A stretch of DNA of 64,000 nt from contig NZ_JBCJKP010000001.1 in NCBI RefSeq assembly GCF_039503195.1, forward strand, positions 10,850,001 to 10,914,000, written 5' to 3'. This document shows, one piece after another, positions 26,368 through 35,647 of the stretch; the first letter of the stretch is position 1, and each line of letters starts with the position of its first letter. The translations under genes were made by a program, and so were the position numbers. Under the pieces are notes generated by a model. That model was not told the origin of the DNA. It searched no databases and saw only the letters and a list, made by a program, of their open reading frames with translations. The DNA comes from Streptomyces mirabilis. Its GTDB lineage: Bacteria > Actinomycetota > Actinomycetes > Streptomycetales > Streptomycetaceae.

Positions 26368-26787
26368 GCGCTGCCCCGGCGCCAGGAGCGTGCCGACGTC
26401 GAGTGGGCCGACGCCGTGATCTTCGGTACTCCGACCTGCTTCGGCAACGTCTCCGCGCAGCTGAAGCAGTTCATCGACACCCTGGGCGGCCTGCGGGCCG
26501 AGGGCAAGCTGGCCAACAAGGTCTACAGCGGCTTCGTCTCCACAGCGACCGCGCACGCCGGCCAGGAGTCCACCCTGCTGGCGCTGTACAACTCGGTCCA
26601 CCACTTCGGCGGCATCATCGCGTCACCCGGGTTCACCGACCCCGCCAAGTTCGTGGACGGCAACCCGTACGGCACCTCGCACGTGGACGGCCAGCTCAGC
26701 AACCCCGTCGACGACGTCACCCGCACCGCCGCGCGGATCCAGGCCGGGCGCGTCGTGCAGATCGCCGCACAGCTGAAGGCCGGCTGA
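26368..26787 (+). pseudogene. WrbA-like NAD(P)H:quinone oxidoreductase, 5'-truncated
   Basis: Contains VEWADAVIFGTPTCFGNVSA and QLKQFIDTLGGLRAEGKLAN, then VSTATAHAGQESTLLALYNS and HVDGQLSNPVDDVTRTAARI, ending at 26787. These are the second and third FMN loops of the flavodoxin-like WrbA fold. The first FMN phosphate loop and about 75 residues are missing, so it cannot bind FMN normally. It sits behind marR, which in intact loci often controls such a quinone reductase. Confidence 0.8.
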
Positions 26788-26934
26788 CCGCCTCGGTGGC
26801 ACCCCGCGTACCCGGCCCCTCCTGCACGCATCGCCGCGGTAGGGGGCCGGGTGCACTTCGTCATCCGATCCGGCGGACGGACCAGGCCTGCGGGCCTCTC
26901 TCCGGTTTTCGGGAGGAGATCCTGGCGCAGTTGT

Positions 26935-27105
26935 GCCTCCAAGACGCCAAGGCGAGCTCCGGGACGGCGCCTGGGGCGCCGAGCTCGACGGCGACGTGCT
27001 CAAGGACTGGCCGAAGGGAATGTGGCTGATCGTCCGCCAAGAACGCCCGCACCCGGCGCCCAGTTGCGCTTCACGAACGCTGACGGACTGCGGCTGCCCT
27101 AATGG
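26935..27105 (+). pseudogene. IS1380-family transposase fragment
   Basis: Two frames give DVLKDWPKGMWLIVRQERPH and GAQLRFTNADGLRLP. This corresponds to the segment of IS1380 transposases that reads W-P-x-G-x-R-x-I-V-R-x-E-R-P-H-P-G-A-Q. Both ends are missing. From 27106 to the IS110 element I see nothing coding. Confidence 0.5.
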
Positions 27106-27223
27106 GCAGTCAAGCGGGTCATCACCGACCGACTCCGGAGCCGAGAAATCTGACCGCGGTAGGCCGTGGTTCTCGCTGCCAGTTCGGTGGCGAGGATGGG
27201 CAGGAAAGCCATGCGTCTGACGC

Positions 27224-28628
27224 GTAAATAGATCCTGGTCAGGGCGGGTGTGGGTAGGATTGTGCGCCCGGTGACCGTGGCGGGCCGCCGGGTGTCTGGG
27301 CTGCCGGTCAGGCGGCGGCCTCCCTCGGGTTGAGGGTGACGGTGTAGCCGAGTTGGTTGAGCTGGTTGACGGCCCGGCGGGTGGCGCGTTCGGGGTCGCG
27401 TTGGGTGTAGTAGGTGGCGCCGAGTTCCTGGTGGGGCACGTTGTCGGTGAGCATGTGCCAGAGCGCGGTGATGATCGAGTGCTCGACGGCGACCAGCGCC
27501 CTGAGCGGGCCGCGGCGGGCGGTCAGGCGCTTGTAACGGGCCTGCAGATAGGTGTCTTTGGTTTTCACGGCGCCGAACGCGGCGATGCCGAGGGCGCCCT
27601 TGAGGTAGGGGTTGCCGGGCCGGACTTTGGTGTTTTTGGTGCGGCCGGCGGACTCGTGGTGGCCGGGGCAGACCCCGGCCCAGGAAGCGAGGTGTTTGGC
27701 GGTGGCGAAGCGGTTCATGTCGCCGCCGGTCTCCGCGATGATCACTTCGGCGACGGCCCGGTTGATCCCGGGGATGGTGTCGAGCAGGTCGAGGGCGCCA
27801 CGAAAGGGTGCCATTGCCTCCTCGATGCGTTCGGTGAGCTGCTCGATCATCGTGGTGAGCTGGTCGTACTGGTCCAGATGCAGGCGGGCCAGGAATGCGT
27901 GGTGCTCGCGGAACCGTCCGGTCAGGGCCTCGGTGAGTTCGGGGATCTTGTTGCGGAGCTTGCGTTTTGCCAGGTCCGCGAGGACCTGTGGGTCGGGTTC
28001 ACCGCGGGTGAGGGCTTCGAGCATGGTGCGGCCGGAGACGCCCATGATGTCGGAGGCGACCGCGGAGAGTTTGATGCCGGTGTCCTCCAGCAGTTTCTCC
28101 AGCCGCTGGACCACGCGGCTGCGTTCACGGGTGGCGGTGGTCCGGGCGCGTGTGAGGTCCCGTAGTTCGCGGACCGGCTCGGGCGGCACGAAGGAGGGCC
28201 TCACCAGACCGTGGGCGCCGAGCTGGGCGAGCCAGGCCGCGTCCGAGACGTCCGTCTTGCGGCCGGGTAGGTTCTTGACCTGCCGTGCGTTGACGAGGAT
28301 CACGTTCAACTCGCCGGCCGGCACGTAGTAGAAGGGCTTCCAGTAGTCCGAGGTCGCCTCGATCACCACCAGCGTCACCCGTGCGGCGAGCAGATGGTCC
28401 CGCAGGGCGAGGACCGCGTTCGTCGTCGATCCCCACGTGGTGGTCTCGGTCGTGAAGGACCCCCGCCGCTTCGTGCTCGGGGTACGGACACACGCCTTGG
28501 CGTCCTTCTTGCTGATATCGAGGCCCACGCAGCGTTCGTGCAGCACGTCCACGGCCTTGCTCCCTCCCGTGCCCAACAGTCGAGTACGCCGTTCCGGGAG
28601 GGCCAGGGTGAATCAGGAATTCTGACGC
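27224..28628. mobile_element. IS110-family element (boundaries tentative)
   Basis: The octamer TCTGACGC occurs at 27216-27223 and again at 28621-28628, bracketing the transposase gene, and could be the duplicated core at the insertion point. If so, the element is about 1.4 kb with only short non-coding ends, which is tight for a bridge RNA. The true ends may lie further right. The region 28577-28670 has two clear hairpins (CCCTCCCG...CGGGAGGG at 28562-28602 and CCACGGTTCCCGTGG). Confidence 0.4.
27308..28576 (-). CDS. IS110-family transposase (DEDD recombinase)
   Basis: 422 residues. The N-terminal RuvC-like DEDD domain shows CVGLDISKKDAKACVRTP, the Glu in VVIEATSDYWKPFYY, and the Asp pair in NLPGRKTDVSDAAWLAQL. 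A central coiled coil follows (RSRVVQRLEKLLEDTGIKLS). The C-terminal transposase_20 domain has LLDTIPGINRAVAEVIIAET and the Ser motif KHLASWAGVCPGHHESAG, where the Ser is the candidate nucleophile. IS110 enzymes recombine DNA using an element-encoded RNA (established for IS621). Intact. Confidence 0.92.
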   Translation of the reverse strand: MGTGGSKAVDVLHERCVGLDISKKDAKACVRTPSTKRRGSFTTETTTWGSTTNAVLALRDHLLAARVTLVVIEATSDYWKPFYYVPAGELNVILVNARQVKNLPGRKTDVSDAAWLAQLGAHGLVRPSFVPPEPVRELRDLTRARTTATRERSRVVQRLEKLLEDTGIKLSAVASDIMGVSGRTMLEALTRGEPDPQVLADLAKRKLRNKIPELTEALTGRFREHHAFLARLHLDQYDQLTTMIEQLTERIEEAMAPFRGALDLLDTIPGINRAVAEVIIAETGGDMNRFATAKHLASWAGVCPGHHESAGRTKNTKVRPGNPYLKGALGIAAFGAVKTKDTYLQARYKRLTARRGPLRALVAVEHSIITALWHMLTDNVPHQELGATYYTQRDPERATRRAVNQLNQLGYTVTLNPREAAA

Positions 28629-28874
28629 ACGTGCTCACAGCAACACTCCACGGTTCCCGTGGACGGCCCCCAGCACCACGCTGACCTGCGAGCTCGCCGG
28701 CATCACAGAAATATCGGTTTCGTCCGGAACGGACACCACCACGATTCCGAACGGCATCACCCCAGGTCAGGGCGGACAGAAGCACCTCCGGCGCGCACTC
28801 GGGATTTACCACGCCCCCGGCGCGCACCGAAGGTGCGCTGGATCGCTGACCTGAGGTACCGAGCGTGACCACGG

Positions 28875-28934
28875 CTCCTCGCCGAGATGGGAGACGACTG
28901 CACACGGTTCGCCAACGCAGCCTCGCTGAAAGCG
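28875..28934 (+). pseudogene. IS110/IS116-type transposase scrap
   Basis: Twenty codons reading LLAEMGDDCTRFANAASLKA in one plus-strand frame, the segment that precedes the Ser motif in another IS110 subgroup. It is not part of the neighbouring IS110 and has no flanking homology that I can see. The rest of 28629-29097 holds nothing I recognise. Confidence 0.35.
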
Positions 28935-29097
28935 TGCCGGTTCTGCACAGGGACCGTCACGCCGATGCCGACCTGCGAGACCACGGCGGTGGGCCGCCAG
29001 ATCGCGGCCCAACCGCCGGCCTGCTGATGTGGCTCCCGAAGGACCTGACCAGCGGCGACGGCGCTCAGCCGGGCCGCGGTCGCGAGCGCTACCCGAC

Positions 29098-29937
29098 TCA
29101 ACGCGTCGTCTTCCGACCGGGGTCAGTTCGACTCCACCAGTCGTTGACGATCCCGGCGTATTCCCCAGGGGCTTCCTCCCAGATCCAGTGGCCAGCGTCG
29201 ACGACGTCGAGCTTGCTGTTGGGCAGGTACTGGTGCAGGTATTCGGCGTTTGCCACCGGCACCACCTGATCGTCGCGGCCAGCGATGACCTGTACGGGGG
29301 TCTGGATGCCGGGCAGCAACTCGCGCAGGACCGCCAGGTCCTGGCGGAAAGCACGCAGGTACGGCATCTGGTCGACCATCCGCTGGCCCACGTAAGAGCC
29401 GAGGTAGTCCTCGCGCACGATCTCCGGCATCTCGTAGCCCTTGATCTTGTCGATGGCGGCCGCCACGATGACCTTGGGGTCCAGCTTCCGGTACGGCGCT
29501 AGGTCTTTGGCGTGCACCCACTCGTGCAGCGGGCCTCCCAGCTGTAGCGGAGCCGCCGCCGCACCGCTGCCCACGACCGCGCTGCGGAACCGGTCGGGAT
29601 GCTGGGCCGCGGCGAACAGGATCGCGCTGGTGCCGATATCCGGGCCCACGACATGTGGCATAGCCATGCCGAACTCGTCGGCGATCCGCACGATGAATTC
29701 GCCCATCGCCCTGGGCGTCAGCAGGTCCCCTCGGAGTTCGGAATGCCCGAACCCCGGCAGGTCCACCGCGACGAGGTGGGTGCGCTCGGCCAACCGCGAC
29801 CAGGTTGCGTGGTAGGCGTAGAGGCTCTCCGGAAACGGGCTCAGCAGCAGTGCCTGCCCGTCATGGGGACCGTCGCTCTCGGCGTAGCGGATGGACAGCC
29901 CATCGATCCGCCGGAAGCGTGGTCTGATCTCACTCAT
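29098..29937 (-). CDS. Alpha/beta hydrolase with Asp nucleophile (epoxide hydrolase/dehalogenase-like)
   Basis: 279 residues from the ATG at 29937, the start with the best alignment to the fold. The nucleophile elbow is VVGPDIGTSA with Asp100, not Ser, as in epoxide hydrolases and haloalkane dehalogenases. The acid is probably in VIAGRDDQVVP and the base in VDAGHWIWEEAPGEYAG. The oxyanion region is LLLSPFPESLYAYHATWSRL. The cap is the helical segment around DLAPYRKLDPKVIVAAAIDK. It likely hydrolyses an epoxide or C-halogen bond in the cytosol. The substrate is unknown. A palindrome lies 70 bp upstream. Intact. Confidence 0.8.
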   Translation of the reverse strand: MSEIRPRFRRIDGLSIRYAESDGPHDGQALLLSPFPESLYAYHATWSRLAERTHLVAVDLPGFGHSELRGDLLTPRAMGEFIVRIADEFGMAMPHVVGPDIGTSAILFAAAQHPDRFRSAVVGSGAAAAPLQLGGPLHEWVHAKDLAPYRKLDPKVIVAAAIDKIKGYEMPEIVREDYLGSYVGQRMVDQMPYLRAFRQDLAVLRELLPGIQTPVQVIAGRDDQVVPVANAEYLHQYLPNSKLDVVDAGHWIWEEAPGEYAGIVNDWWSRTDPGRKTTR

Positions 29938-30007
29938 GTGCTCGGCCTTGCCTTTCTTGATCCGACCCGGGCGTCGAGCAGGGAAGCCAGCTCCCCACCC
30001 CCAATGA

Positions 30008-30019
30008 GAGCATATGCTC
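30008..30019. promoter_or_regulatory. Perfect 12-bp palindrome upstream of the hydrolase
   Basis: GAGCATATGCTC is a perfect palindrome in an AT-rich patch about 70 bp upstream of the hydrolase start and just outside the IS1380 left end. It could be the operator of a TetR/PadR-type regulator whose gene was displaced by the IS insertion (inference). Confidence 0.4.
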
Positions 30020-30036
30020 ATACTTTCCTCGGAGCT

Positions 30037-31721
30037 AACCTGCGCGTTTCACTTGCTGTGGGATCCGGATCGTGAACGGGAACGTGAAAGTGCCTTCTGA
30101 GCTGGGATGATGAGGCTTGTCTAGGGCTTCTGGGCTTCTGTCACCACAGGTGGAAGGCACTTTCTGCGTGCACACCACCCCGTTACGACCCAAGCTCGTC
30201 GTGTCGGCCGACGGCCGCGGGGGGGCAGCCACGCCGGGTCCCGGCTCCTGGCCGACCTCGCTGACGCCACCGGCCTGAGGGCTGCCTTCACCGAGGCATT
30301 GCGTGGGCTGCGCCCGCGTGGCACGGACACGACCCCGGCCGGGTCGCGGTCGATCTGGCGGTGATGCTCGCCGACGGCGGCCAGGCCACCTCCGACCTGG
30401 CCCTGCTGCGCGACCAGCCTGGCGTCTTCGGCCCGGCCGCACCACCCCCCACCCCCCACCGCCTGGCGCCTGCTGGCTGGCACCGACCCGGTCATGCTCG
30501 CCAGGTTGCGCTCGGCCCGGGCCGTCGCCCGGGAGGTTGCCTGGCTCCAGGCCGCCGAGACCGACCGCGCCGGCGGTCACGACCTGCCGGGCCTTGTCCT
30601 GGACATCGACGCCACCCTCATGACCTGCCACTCCGAGAAGGAACAGGCCGCGGCCACCTACAAACACGGGTTCTGCCACCCCCCGCTGCTGTGCTTGCTG
30701 GACAACACCGGCGAGGCCCTGGCTGGCGTGCTGCGGCCGGGCAACGCCGGCGCCAACACCGCCAGTGATCACATCACCGTCCTCGACCAGGCCCTGGCCC
30801 AGATCCCCGCCGCACACCGCCACGGCACCCCCATCCTGATCCGCACCGACAGCGCAGGAGGCGCCGAGGGCTGGCCCACCTGCAGGCCTTGCGAGACCGG
30901 GGCATCAACAGCTCCTTCTCCGTCGGCTACTCGGTCACCGAGCCGGTCCGCCGGGCGATCCGGGCCAGGCCCGACCAGTTCTGGCACCCTGCCCTGGAAC
31001 AGGACGGAACACTGCGGGCAGGCGCCGAGGTCGCCGAACTGACCGGCATGGTCGACCTGGCCGGACACCCCGCAGGCACCCGGATCATCGTCCGGCGAAC
31101 GCCCGTACCCCGGCGCGCAATTGTCACTGTTCGACCTCGACGCCGGCCTGCGCCATCAGGCATTCCTCACCGACACCCCCATCGGCGAAGGCTCCCTGCA
31201 GTTCCTGGAGGCCCGCCACCGCGGGCATGCCCGCGTCGAGGACCGCATCCACTGCGGCAAGACCACCGGGGTCGGCCGCTTCCCCTCCCGCCACTTCACG
31301 ATCAACCAAGCGCGGCTGGAGCTGGCCCTGACCGCCATCGACCTGCTCGCATCGACCCAGACCCTCCTGCCGGACGGCGAGTTGGCCACCGCCGAACCGA
31401 AGAAATTCCGCTACCGCCTGCTGCACGGAGCAGCCCGTCTCATCTGCGGAGGGCGACGCCTCCGCCTGCAGATCGCCGCCACCTGGCCCTGGCGAAATGA
31501 GTTGACCAGGGCATTCACCCGCCTCGCGGCCCTGCCCAGACCCGCCATCTGACCTATGGACCAATCCTGTCCGCCCACGACCCGAGGATCTCTGGAGCAC
31601 CCGACCCAGCGTCGGGCCAAAGCCATACGCACCCAGCAACAGACAGCGACGACCACCGAAAAGGAGGCAACAGCCCAGCTCGGCCCACCTCAACCGAAAC
31701 AGCGAGGCTAACGCGGAGGTT
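30037..31721. mobile_element. IS1380-family insertion sequence
   Basis: Imperfect inverted ends start AACCTGCGCGTTTCACTTGC on the left and, read inward, AACCTCCGCGTTAGCCTCGC on the right. About 1.7 kb, containing one transposase gene with several frameshifts. It separates the hydrolase from whatever lay upstream of it. Confidence 0.65.
30168..31552 (+). pseudogene. IS1380-family transposase, frameshifted
   Basis: Starts near the GTG at 30168 (LRPKLVVSADGRG region). The readable core is GLVLDIDATLMTCHSEKEQA, LLCLLDNTGEALAGVLRPGN, ILIRTDSAGG and a changed frame HLQALRDRGINSSFSVGYSV. A further change gives QLSLFDLDAGLRHQAFLTDT, VEDRIHCGKTTGVGRFPSRH and LRYRLL-like FRYRLLHGAARLICGGRRLR up to 31552. 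Breaks lie near 30230, 30465, 30865 and 31115. All DDE parts are present but scattered over frames, so the copy is dead. Confidence 0.85.
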
Positions 31722-32013
31722 CGCCGCGCTTGTCACCGAGACGTACGCCTGTCACGGCGCCAGCATGTACGCGGTCGTCGTCACGACGCCGAAACCGGCG
31801 GCGAACTGGGCGTAGATGCGACCCAGGCACAGGTAGCCGACTGCGAGAAGGGCCTGTCGGCCGGGCGCTCAGCCGGCGCAAGCCGGACCCGATCGCACGA
31901 CGGCGCCGCCGCAGCGGCTCTGCGGGGACGGACGCGTCGACGCGCGACACGCGGCCGCGCTGCCGCTGACCCCGGACCTGCAGCCACGCGGCATGAGTCC
32001 CCTTGCCAACAAA

Positions 32014-32039
32014 CGAATAGGAGTACGTACTCTTATTCG
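32014..32039. promoter_or_regulatory. 26-bp near-perfect palindrome, TetR-type operator
   Basis: Twelve of 13 base pairs are complementary. The centre is GAGTACGTACTC and the outer arms are CGAATA/TATTCG. This is a typical length and design for a TetR-family dimer pair, and it lies in a locally AT-rich promoter-like patch. No intact TetR or transporter gene flanks it now. The short minus-strand membrane-protein tail at about 31750 may be what it once controlled. Confidence 0.55.
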
Positions 32040-32350
32040 GGCAGGCTCTCCGGCCCACTCCCTTCCGCGCCTCGGACGGTGGCGATGCTGGACGCAGTTG
32101 TGGCCGTCACGCGCGACGGCCACCCCTCCACGGCGCGAAGTTGTGTCAGGGCGCCCCTCACCGGGGACATGCCGGGTGCGGCTTTTGACGCCCAGGTGGT
32201 CGCATGGTGGAAGAGCCGGCCTTGACTTGACGGCCGTCCTTTCCAGCGTCACCGCTCGCTGCCTTGTGATCGTTGAGCTCTATTCGGTGGCATGTAGCGA
32301 AGCAAGAGCACGTCTGAAACGACGAGCCGCTCACCTCCGGGGAAGGCGAA

Positions 32351-32560
32351 GTGATCGTCGATCTGGACTTCGTGCTGATCGGCCTCCGCAAGCGCCTCAT
32401 GGACTCGCGCGCTCACCTCAGCCGCCCCGAACTGCTGTCCCTGCAGATCGACCGCAGCCTGACGGCCCATGTCCACCACCGTGGTGCAGTGGGCTCGCCT
32501 GCCCTGGCGGCCGACGAAGGCAACTCCGTCGAGAGCCACGGTACGAGCCCACGTTCGTAA
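32351..32560 (+). CDS. Possible small protein of unknown function
   Basis: Frame beginning [20 protein letters not shown] and continuing [20 protein letters not shown]. The first 40 residues look protein-like (hydrophobic and charged residues alternate well), while the tail is less convincing. No family recognised. A GTG or ATG start is possible. Could be a remnant. Confidence 0.25.
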   Translation: MIVDLDFVLIGLRKRLMDSRAHLSRPELLSLQIDRSLTAHVHHRGAVGSPALAADEGNSVESHGTSPRS

Positions 32561-32678
32561 TGTCCTCGATGCGGGGAACCCGTACCTAGATCTTCGGGAA
32601 GCCACCCGAGTCACACCCAAATGCGGCCGGACAGAAGTGGCGTTAGCGTTGCAAAGAGAGGGCGTCAGGGAGGCCACG

Positions 32679-33314
32679 ATGAGTACGACCGAGAAACCGG
32701 GCCGCGGCGCGAGTGAGACGGCGAACATGGAGAGGTTCGACACGAAGCTCGAAGTCATCAGTCTTCCGGTTTCGGACGTCGAGCGGGCGAAGGAATTCTA
32801 CGTCAAAATCGGCTGGCGCCTCGACGACGCACCCCCCGGAATCGTCCACCTCACGCCGCCCGGCTCCGGCTCCTCCGTCATGTTCGGCACCGGCTTCACC
32901 AAAGCGGCACCTGGATCGTCCCAGGGCACGATTTTGACCGTCTCCGACATCGAGGTCGCGCGAGACCAGCTGGTCGCCGCAGGAGTGGACGTCGGCAACT
33001 TCTTCCACTTCAGCTCGGACGGCACGGCCGAAGGCCTCGACCCAGACCGTCGAAGCTACTTCTCGCTCTTCTCGTTCAGCGACCCGGACGGCAACACCTG
33101 GCTGGTGCAGGAACTCACCACGCGCCTTCCCGGCCGCATGGGCTCCGGGCCGACGACATACGCATCGGTGAGCGACCTGGAGGCCACGCTGCGGCGTGCT
33201 GAGGCGGCCCACGGGGAGCACGAGAAGCGCACCGGGCAGCGCGACGACAACTGGCCCGCCTGGTACGCCGAGTACATGGTGCGCGAGCAGACAGGCGAGG
33301 GACTTCCCACCTGA
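32679..33314 (+). CDS. Glyoxalase/VOC-family protein
   Basis: 211 residues from the ATG at 32679, preceded by AGGGAGG. The VOC fold occupies residues 18-145: LEVISLPVSDVERAKEFYVK, HLTPPGSGSSVMFGTGFTKA, LTVSDIEVARDQLVAAGVDV, and the closing strand YFSLFSFSDPDGNTWLVQEL. The F-S-D-P-D-G-N motif supplies the metal-binding Glu/Gln in the last strand. A C-terminal extension with WPAWYAEYMVREQTGEGLP is typical of one actinobacterial branch whose substrate is unknown. Dioxygenase, lyase or resistance function cannot be decided. Intact and transcribed alone. Confidence 0.87.
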   Translation: MSTTEKPGRGASETANMERFDTKLEVISLPVSDVERAKEFYVKIGWRLDDAPPGIVHLTPPGSGSSVMFGTGFTKAAPGSSQGTILTVSDIEVARDQLVAAGVDVGNFFHFSSDGTAEGLDPDRRSYFSLFSFSDPDGNTWLVQELTTRLPGRMGSGPTTYASVSDLEATLRRAEAAHGEHEKRTGQRDDNWPAWYAEYMVREQTGEGLPT

Positions 33315-33571
33315 CCGGTTTTGCCCGCCGGGACGTTGTGTTGGCGCTGCTGGCAAAGCACTCGAAGCCAAGCACGTACCCCTGCAACGCGGCGCTGAGG
33401 ACCCCGCTATCCATCAGGTACTGGCCACCACCGTCCTAGCTCTCCGTGTCCGGCGCGGCATCCAGCACAGGCTGACCGGCCCTCGGGAGTCCCACGGCCC
33501 CCGGTACGACAGCGGCGCCGCGAGCCATGCATCAGCTCTGCCAACCGCAGCCCGACGCCGTCTTGGCCTGG

Positions 33572-33629
33572 TCGAGATGCGCCAGCGTTCAGGGGCTTCG
33601 TCGAGATGCGTCAGCGTTCAGGGGCTTCG
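33572..33629. repeat. 29-bp tandem direct repeat
   Basis: Units at 33572-33600 and 33601-33629 differ at one base. The right unit encodes the last codons of the small membrane protein at 33589-33963. The duplication may have displaced that gene's original stop. Confidence 0.9.
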
Positions 33630-33963
33630 TGGCGCGGACGATCGCGGTGTGCAGGCCGTCGGCGCGTGTCGCGGTGTTTTCGACGTCCGTGAACCCACCG
33701 GGGCCAGGCCCTTGCGGCACTCGGCAAACGACAGTGTGCCAGCGAGGCAGCCGGCGTACAGGCCGGCCGACGACCAGGGCCAGGATCCGCGCCGCCTGGA
33801 CGGCGGATACGACCAGCACCAGGGCGCTGGTCAGGACGAGCAGCCCCGTGGCGGGCCCCGGGGCGGCACGCAGCCCCTCGTACAGGGCTCCCGACGCGCA
33901 TACCGCCGCGGTGGCCAGGACCCAGAACCAGCGGTGCGCACGCCGCCCGGCGGTCGCGCTCAT
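33589..33963 (-). CDS. Small two-helix membrane protein in the cytochrome b operon
   Basis: 124 residues from an ATG that overlaps the cytochrome b stop (ATGA), so translation is coupled. Two membrane helices: residues 12-32 (WFWVLATAAVCASGALYEGL) and 38-62 (ATGLLVLTSALVLVVSAVQA). A cytoplasmic tail follows (RRLPRWHTVVCRVPQGPGPG). The C-terminus lies within a 29-bp tandem duplication and may not be original. Probably an accessory or assembly subunit for the cytochrome (inference). Family not recognised. Confidence 0.6.
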   Translation of the reverse strand: MSATAGRRAHRWFWVLATAAVCASGALYEGLRAAPGPATGLLVLTSALVLVVSAVQAARILALVVGRPVRRLPRWHTVVCRVPQGPGPGGFTDVENTATRADGLHTAIVRATKPLNADASRRSP

Positions 33964-35048
33964 CAGTGGCCCTTGGGGTTGGCGATCCAGACCTCGATGG
34001 TGATCGCGGCGAGCGCCAGCAGCAGTACGGCGGCCGCGCCGAGGGCGAGTTTGCGTTCGCGCCACCTGCGTCTGGGGCTGCGGTCCAGGAACGGCACGAG
34101 GAGGATGAGTCCGAAGACGCCCGCGATGACCCATGCGATCGAGGCGACTCCGAACCATTCCTCCATCGGGAAGAACCACCAGAACATCCACAGGGGGCGG
34201 GTGATCTCGATCCCGTCGACCGGGGTCGGCCCGATCACCGGCGGTACCAGCACGCCGAGCATCGACAGCACCCCGAGCAGGACGAGCCCGAAGGCGGCCA
34301 CGCGCCTGAGGTGGGCGGTGAACGGCTCGGCCGACTCGACGGCCGGCACCTGGATCTCGGGATGCGGGGAGATCCTGTGCCGCTTGATCAGCAGGGCGTG
34401 CCACACGAACAGCAGCAGAATCAGGCCGGGGACGATCACCACGTGGGCATTGAACAGACGCAGCAGGATGGACACCCGGTCGGTCAGCTTGTCCGTGAAC
34501 CAGATACCGGCCCCGCCGAGCAGTTCGGCCACGTCCAGGTTGTGGATCAGGGCCTCGTAGCCCTCCTGGTCCCACTTCAGGACCGTGCCGGTGAAGACCG
34601 CCAGGAACGTCAGCAGGAACATCGCCGCGCCGACGACCCAGTTGCCCTCACGCGGCTTCTTGTACGAGGCGTGGAAGAACACGCGCAGCAAGTGGAGCAG
34701 CGCCAGGACGAACATCGCCTGCGCCGCCCAGAAGTGCAGTCCGCGGGCGAAGCTTCCCAGCCACACATCGGTCACCAGGTCACGTACCGACTGGTTCGCG
34801 TCCTCCGGGATCGGCGCGTAGAACTGCGTGATGTAGATCCCGGTGGCCAGGAGGATCACGAACGCCACTGCCGTGATGCCACCCAGGCTCCATGCCAGGT
34901 TGTTCGCGTGCTCGGGCACCGGATAGGTCAGTGCCTTGATGCCCATGCGTTCATCGATCGCGTCGACGGCGCGATGGAACCGCCCGCGATGCCCTTTTCC
35001 CGCCCTGGCCGGGGGCGCTGGGGTCGGTGAGGTGGAGTCGGCGGTCAT
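33963..35048 (-). CDS. Cytochrome b (b6-type, di-haem) membrane protein
   Basis: 361 residues. The N-terminal half is a cytochrome b/b6 domain with four helices. The haem ligands are His105 and His119 (FARGLHFWAAQAMFVLALLH) on helix B, and His202 and His217 (LFNAHVVIVPGLILLLFVWH) on helix D, spaced 14 and 15 as in b6-type proteins. The C-terminal half has three more helices. At the place of the quinol-site PEWY motif I see only FPMEEWFG. It would pass electrons from quinol across the membrane. No Rieske or cytochrome c gene is adjacent. It is in an operon with overlapping stops and starts on both sides. Confidence 0.88.
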   Translation of the reverse strand: MTADSTSPTPAPPARAGKGHRGRFHRAVDAIDERMGIKALTYPVPEHANNLAWSLGGITAVAFVILLATGIYITQFYAPIPEDANQSVRDLVTDVWLGSFARGLHFWAAQAMFVLALLHLLRVFFHASYKKPREGNWVVGAAMFLLTFLAVFTGTVLKWDQEGYEALIHNLDVAELLGGAGIWFTDKLTDRVSILLRLFNAHVVIVPGLILLLFVWHALLIKRHRISPHPEIQVPAVESAEPFTAHLRRVAAFGLVLLGVLSMLGVLVPPVIGPTPVDGIEITRPLWMFWWFFPMEEWFGVASIAWVIAGVFGLILLVPFLDRSPRRRWRERKLALGAAAVLLLALAAITIEVWIANPKGH

Positions 35049-35647
35049 CGTTTCCTGCCCTCTCGGTCCTCTTGCGCGGCGGCGCGGCGCTCAAGGTCCC
35101 GGATGCTGTGGCGGGGACGCAGCCGCACGGACAGCCACAGCCCGGCCACGATGGCGACGAGGGCCAGCGCGAACAGGGCGGCGTCGCCCGAATCGGCGAT
35201 GCCACGTGCCGGCCGGAATTCGTCCAGCACCACGCTCGTCCCGGTCTCGGTACCCGTGACGAGCTTCCCCGCCTCCGGAGCGGACGGCAGCTTGCCGTCC
35301 AGTGAACGCAGCAGGAGCCCTCGGGCCTCCTGGAGGGAGGCCCCTCCGGGACCCGGGCTCTGGACGACGCCGCGGGCCTGTTCGACGAGCTTCAGATCGA
35401 CGCCCTCCTTGTGCGGTGCCATGAGGGCGTCTTCAATGCGCTCAGCCACCTTGTCCTTACCGGCGTCGTTGGCGATCAGCGCGATGGCCTGCTCGACCAG
35501 CACCGCCGACTCGTCGCTCTCCCCCTCATGCGCCTCGGCCGCACCCGCAAGGAGCAGCAGAGCGAGGGTCGCGACCGAAAGGGTCGCAGGAGTTCGGGCA
35601 GCGACGCCTACCAGCACGCACGGGGTGCCGGGTGGCTCCTTGCTCAT
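35045..35647 (-). CDS. Secreted/membrane-anchored protein of the cytochrome b operon
   Basis: 200 residues from the ATG at 35647. The signal sequence is at residues 12-40 (TLSVATLALLLLAGAAEAHE). The extracytoplasmic domain is helical (AIALIANDAGKDKVAERIED, LMAPHKEGVDLKLVEQARGV), and one C-terminal membrane helix (ALFALALVAIVAGLWLSVRL) is followed by a basic tail. Type I membrane topology with the main domain outside. The stop overlaps the cytochrome b start (ATGA). It could be a periplasm-side partner of the cytochrome, but no haem-binding CxxCH or iron-sulfur motif is present. Family not recognised. Confidence 0.65.
   Translation of the reverse strand: MSKEPPGTPCVLVGVAARTPATLSVATLALLLLAGAAEAHEGESDESAVLVEQAIALIANDAGKDKVAERIEDALMAPHKEGVDLKLVEQARGVVQSPGPGGASLQEARGLLLRSLDGKLPSAPEAGKLVTGTETGTSVVLDEFRPARGIADSGDAALFALALVAIVAGLWLSVRLRPRHSIRDLERRAAAQEDREGRKR

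Larger units (their letters stand above)
31722..32678. other. Mostly unassigned stretch
   Basis: Contains three things. A short minus-strand hydrophobic tail lies at about 31748-31860: RQALLAVGYLCLGRIYAQFA continuing to TTTAYMLAP and a stop, perhaps the end of a lost membrane protein. A 26-bp near-palindrome lies at 32014-32039. A possible small ORF lies at 32351-32560. The remainder shows no convincing coding pattern. Confidence 0.35.
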
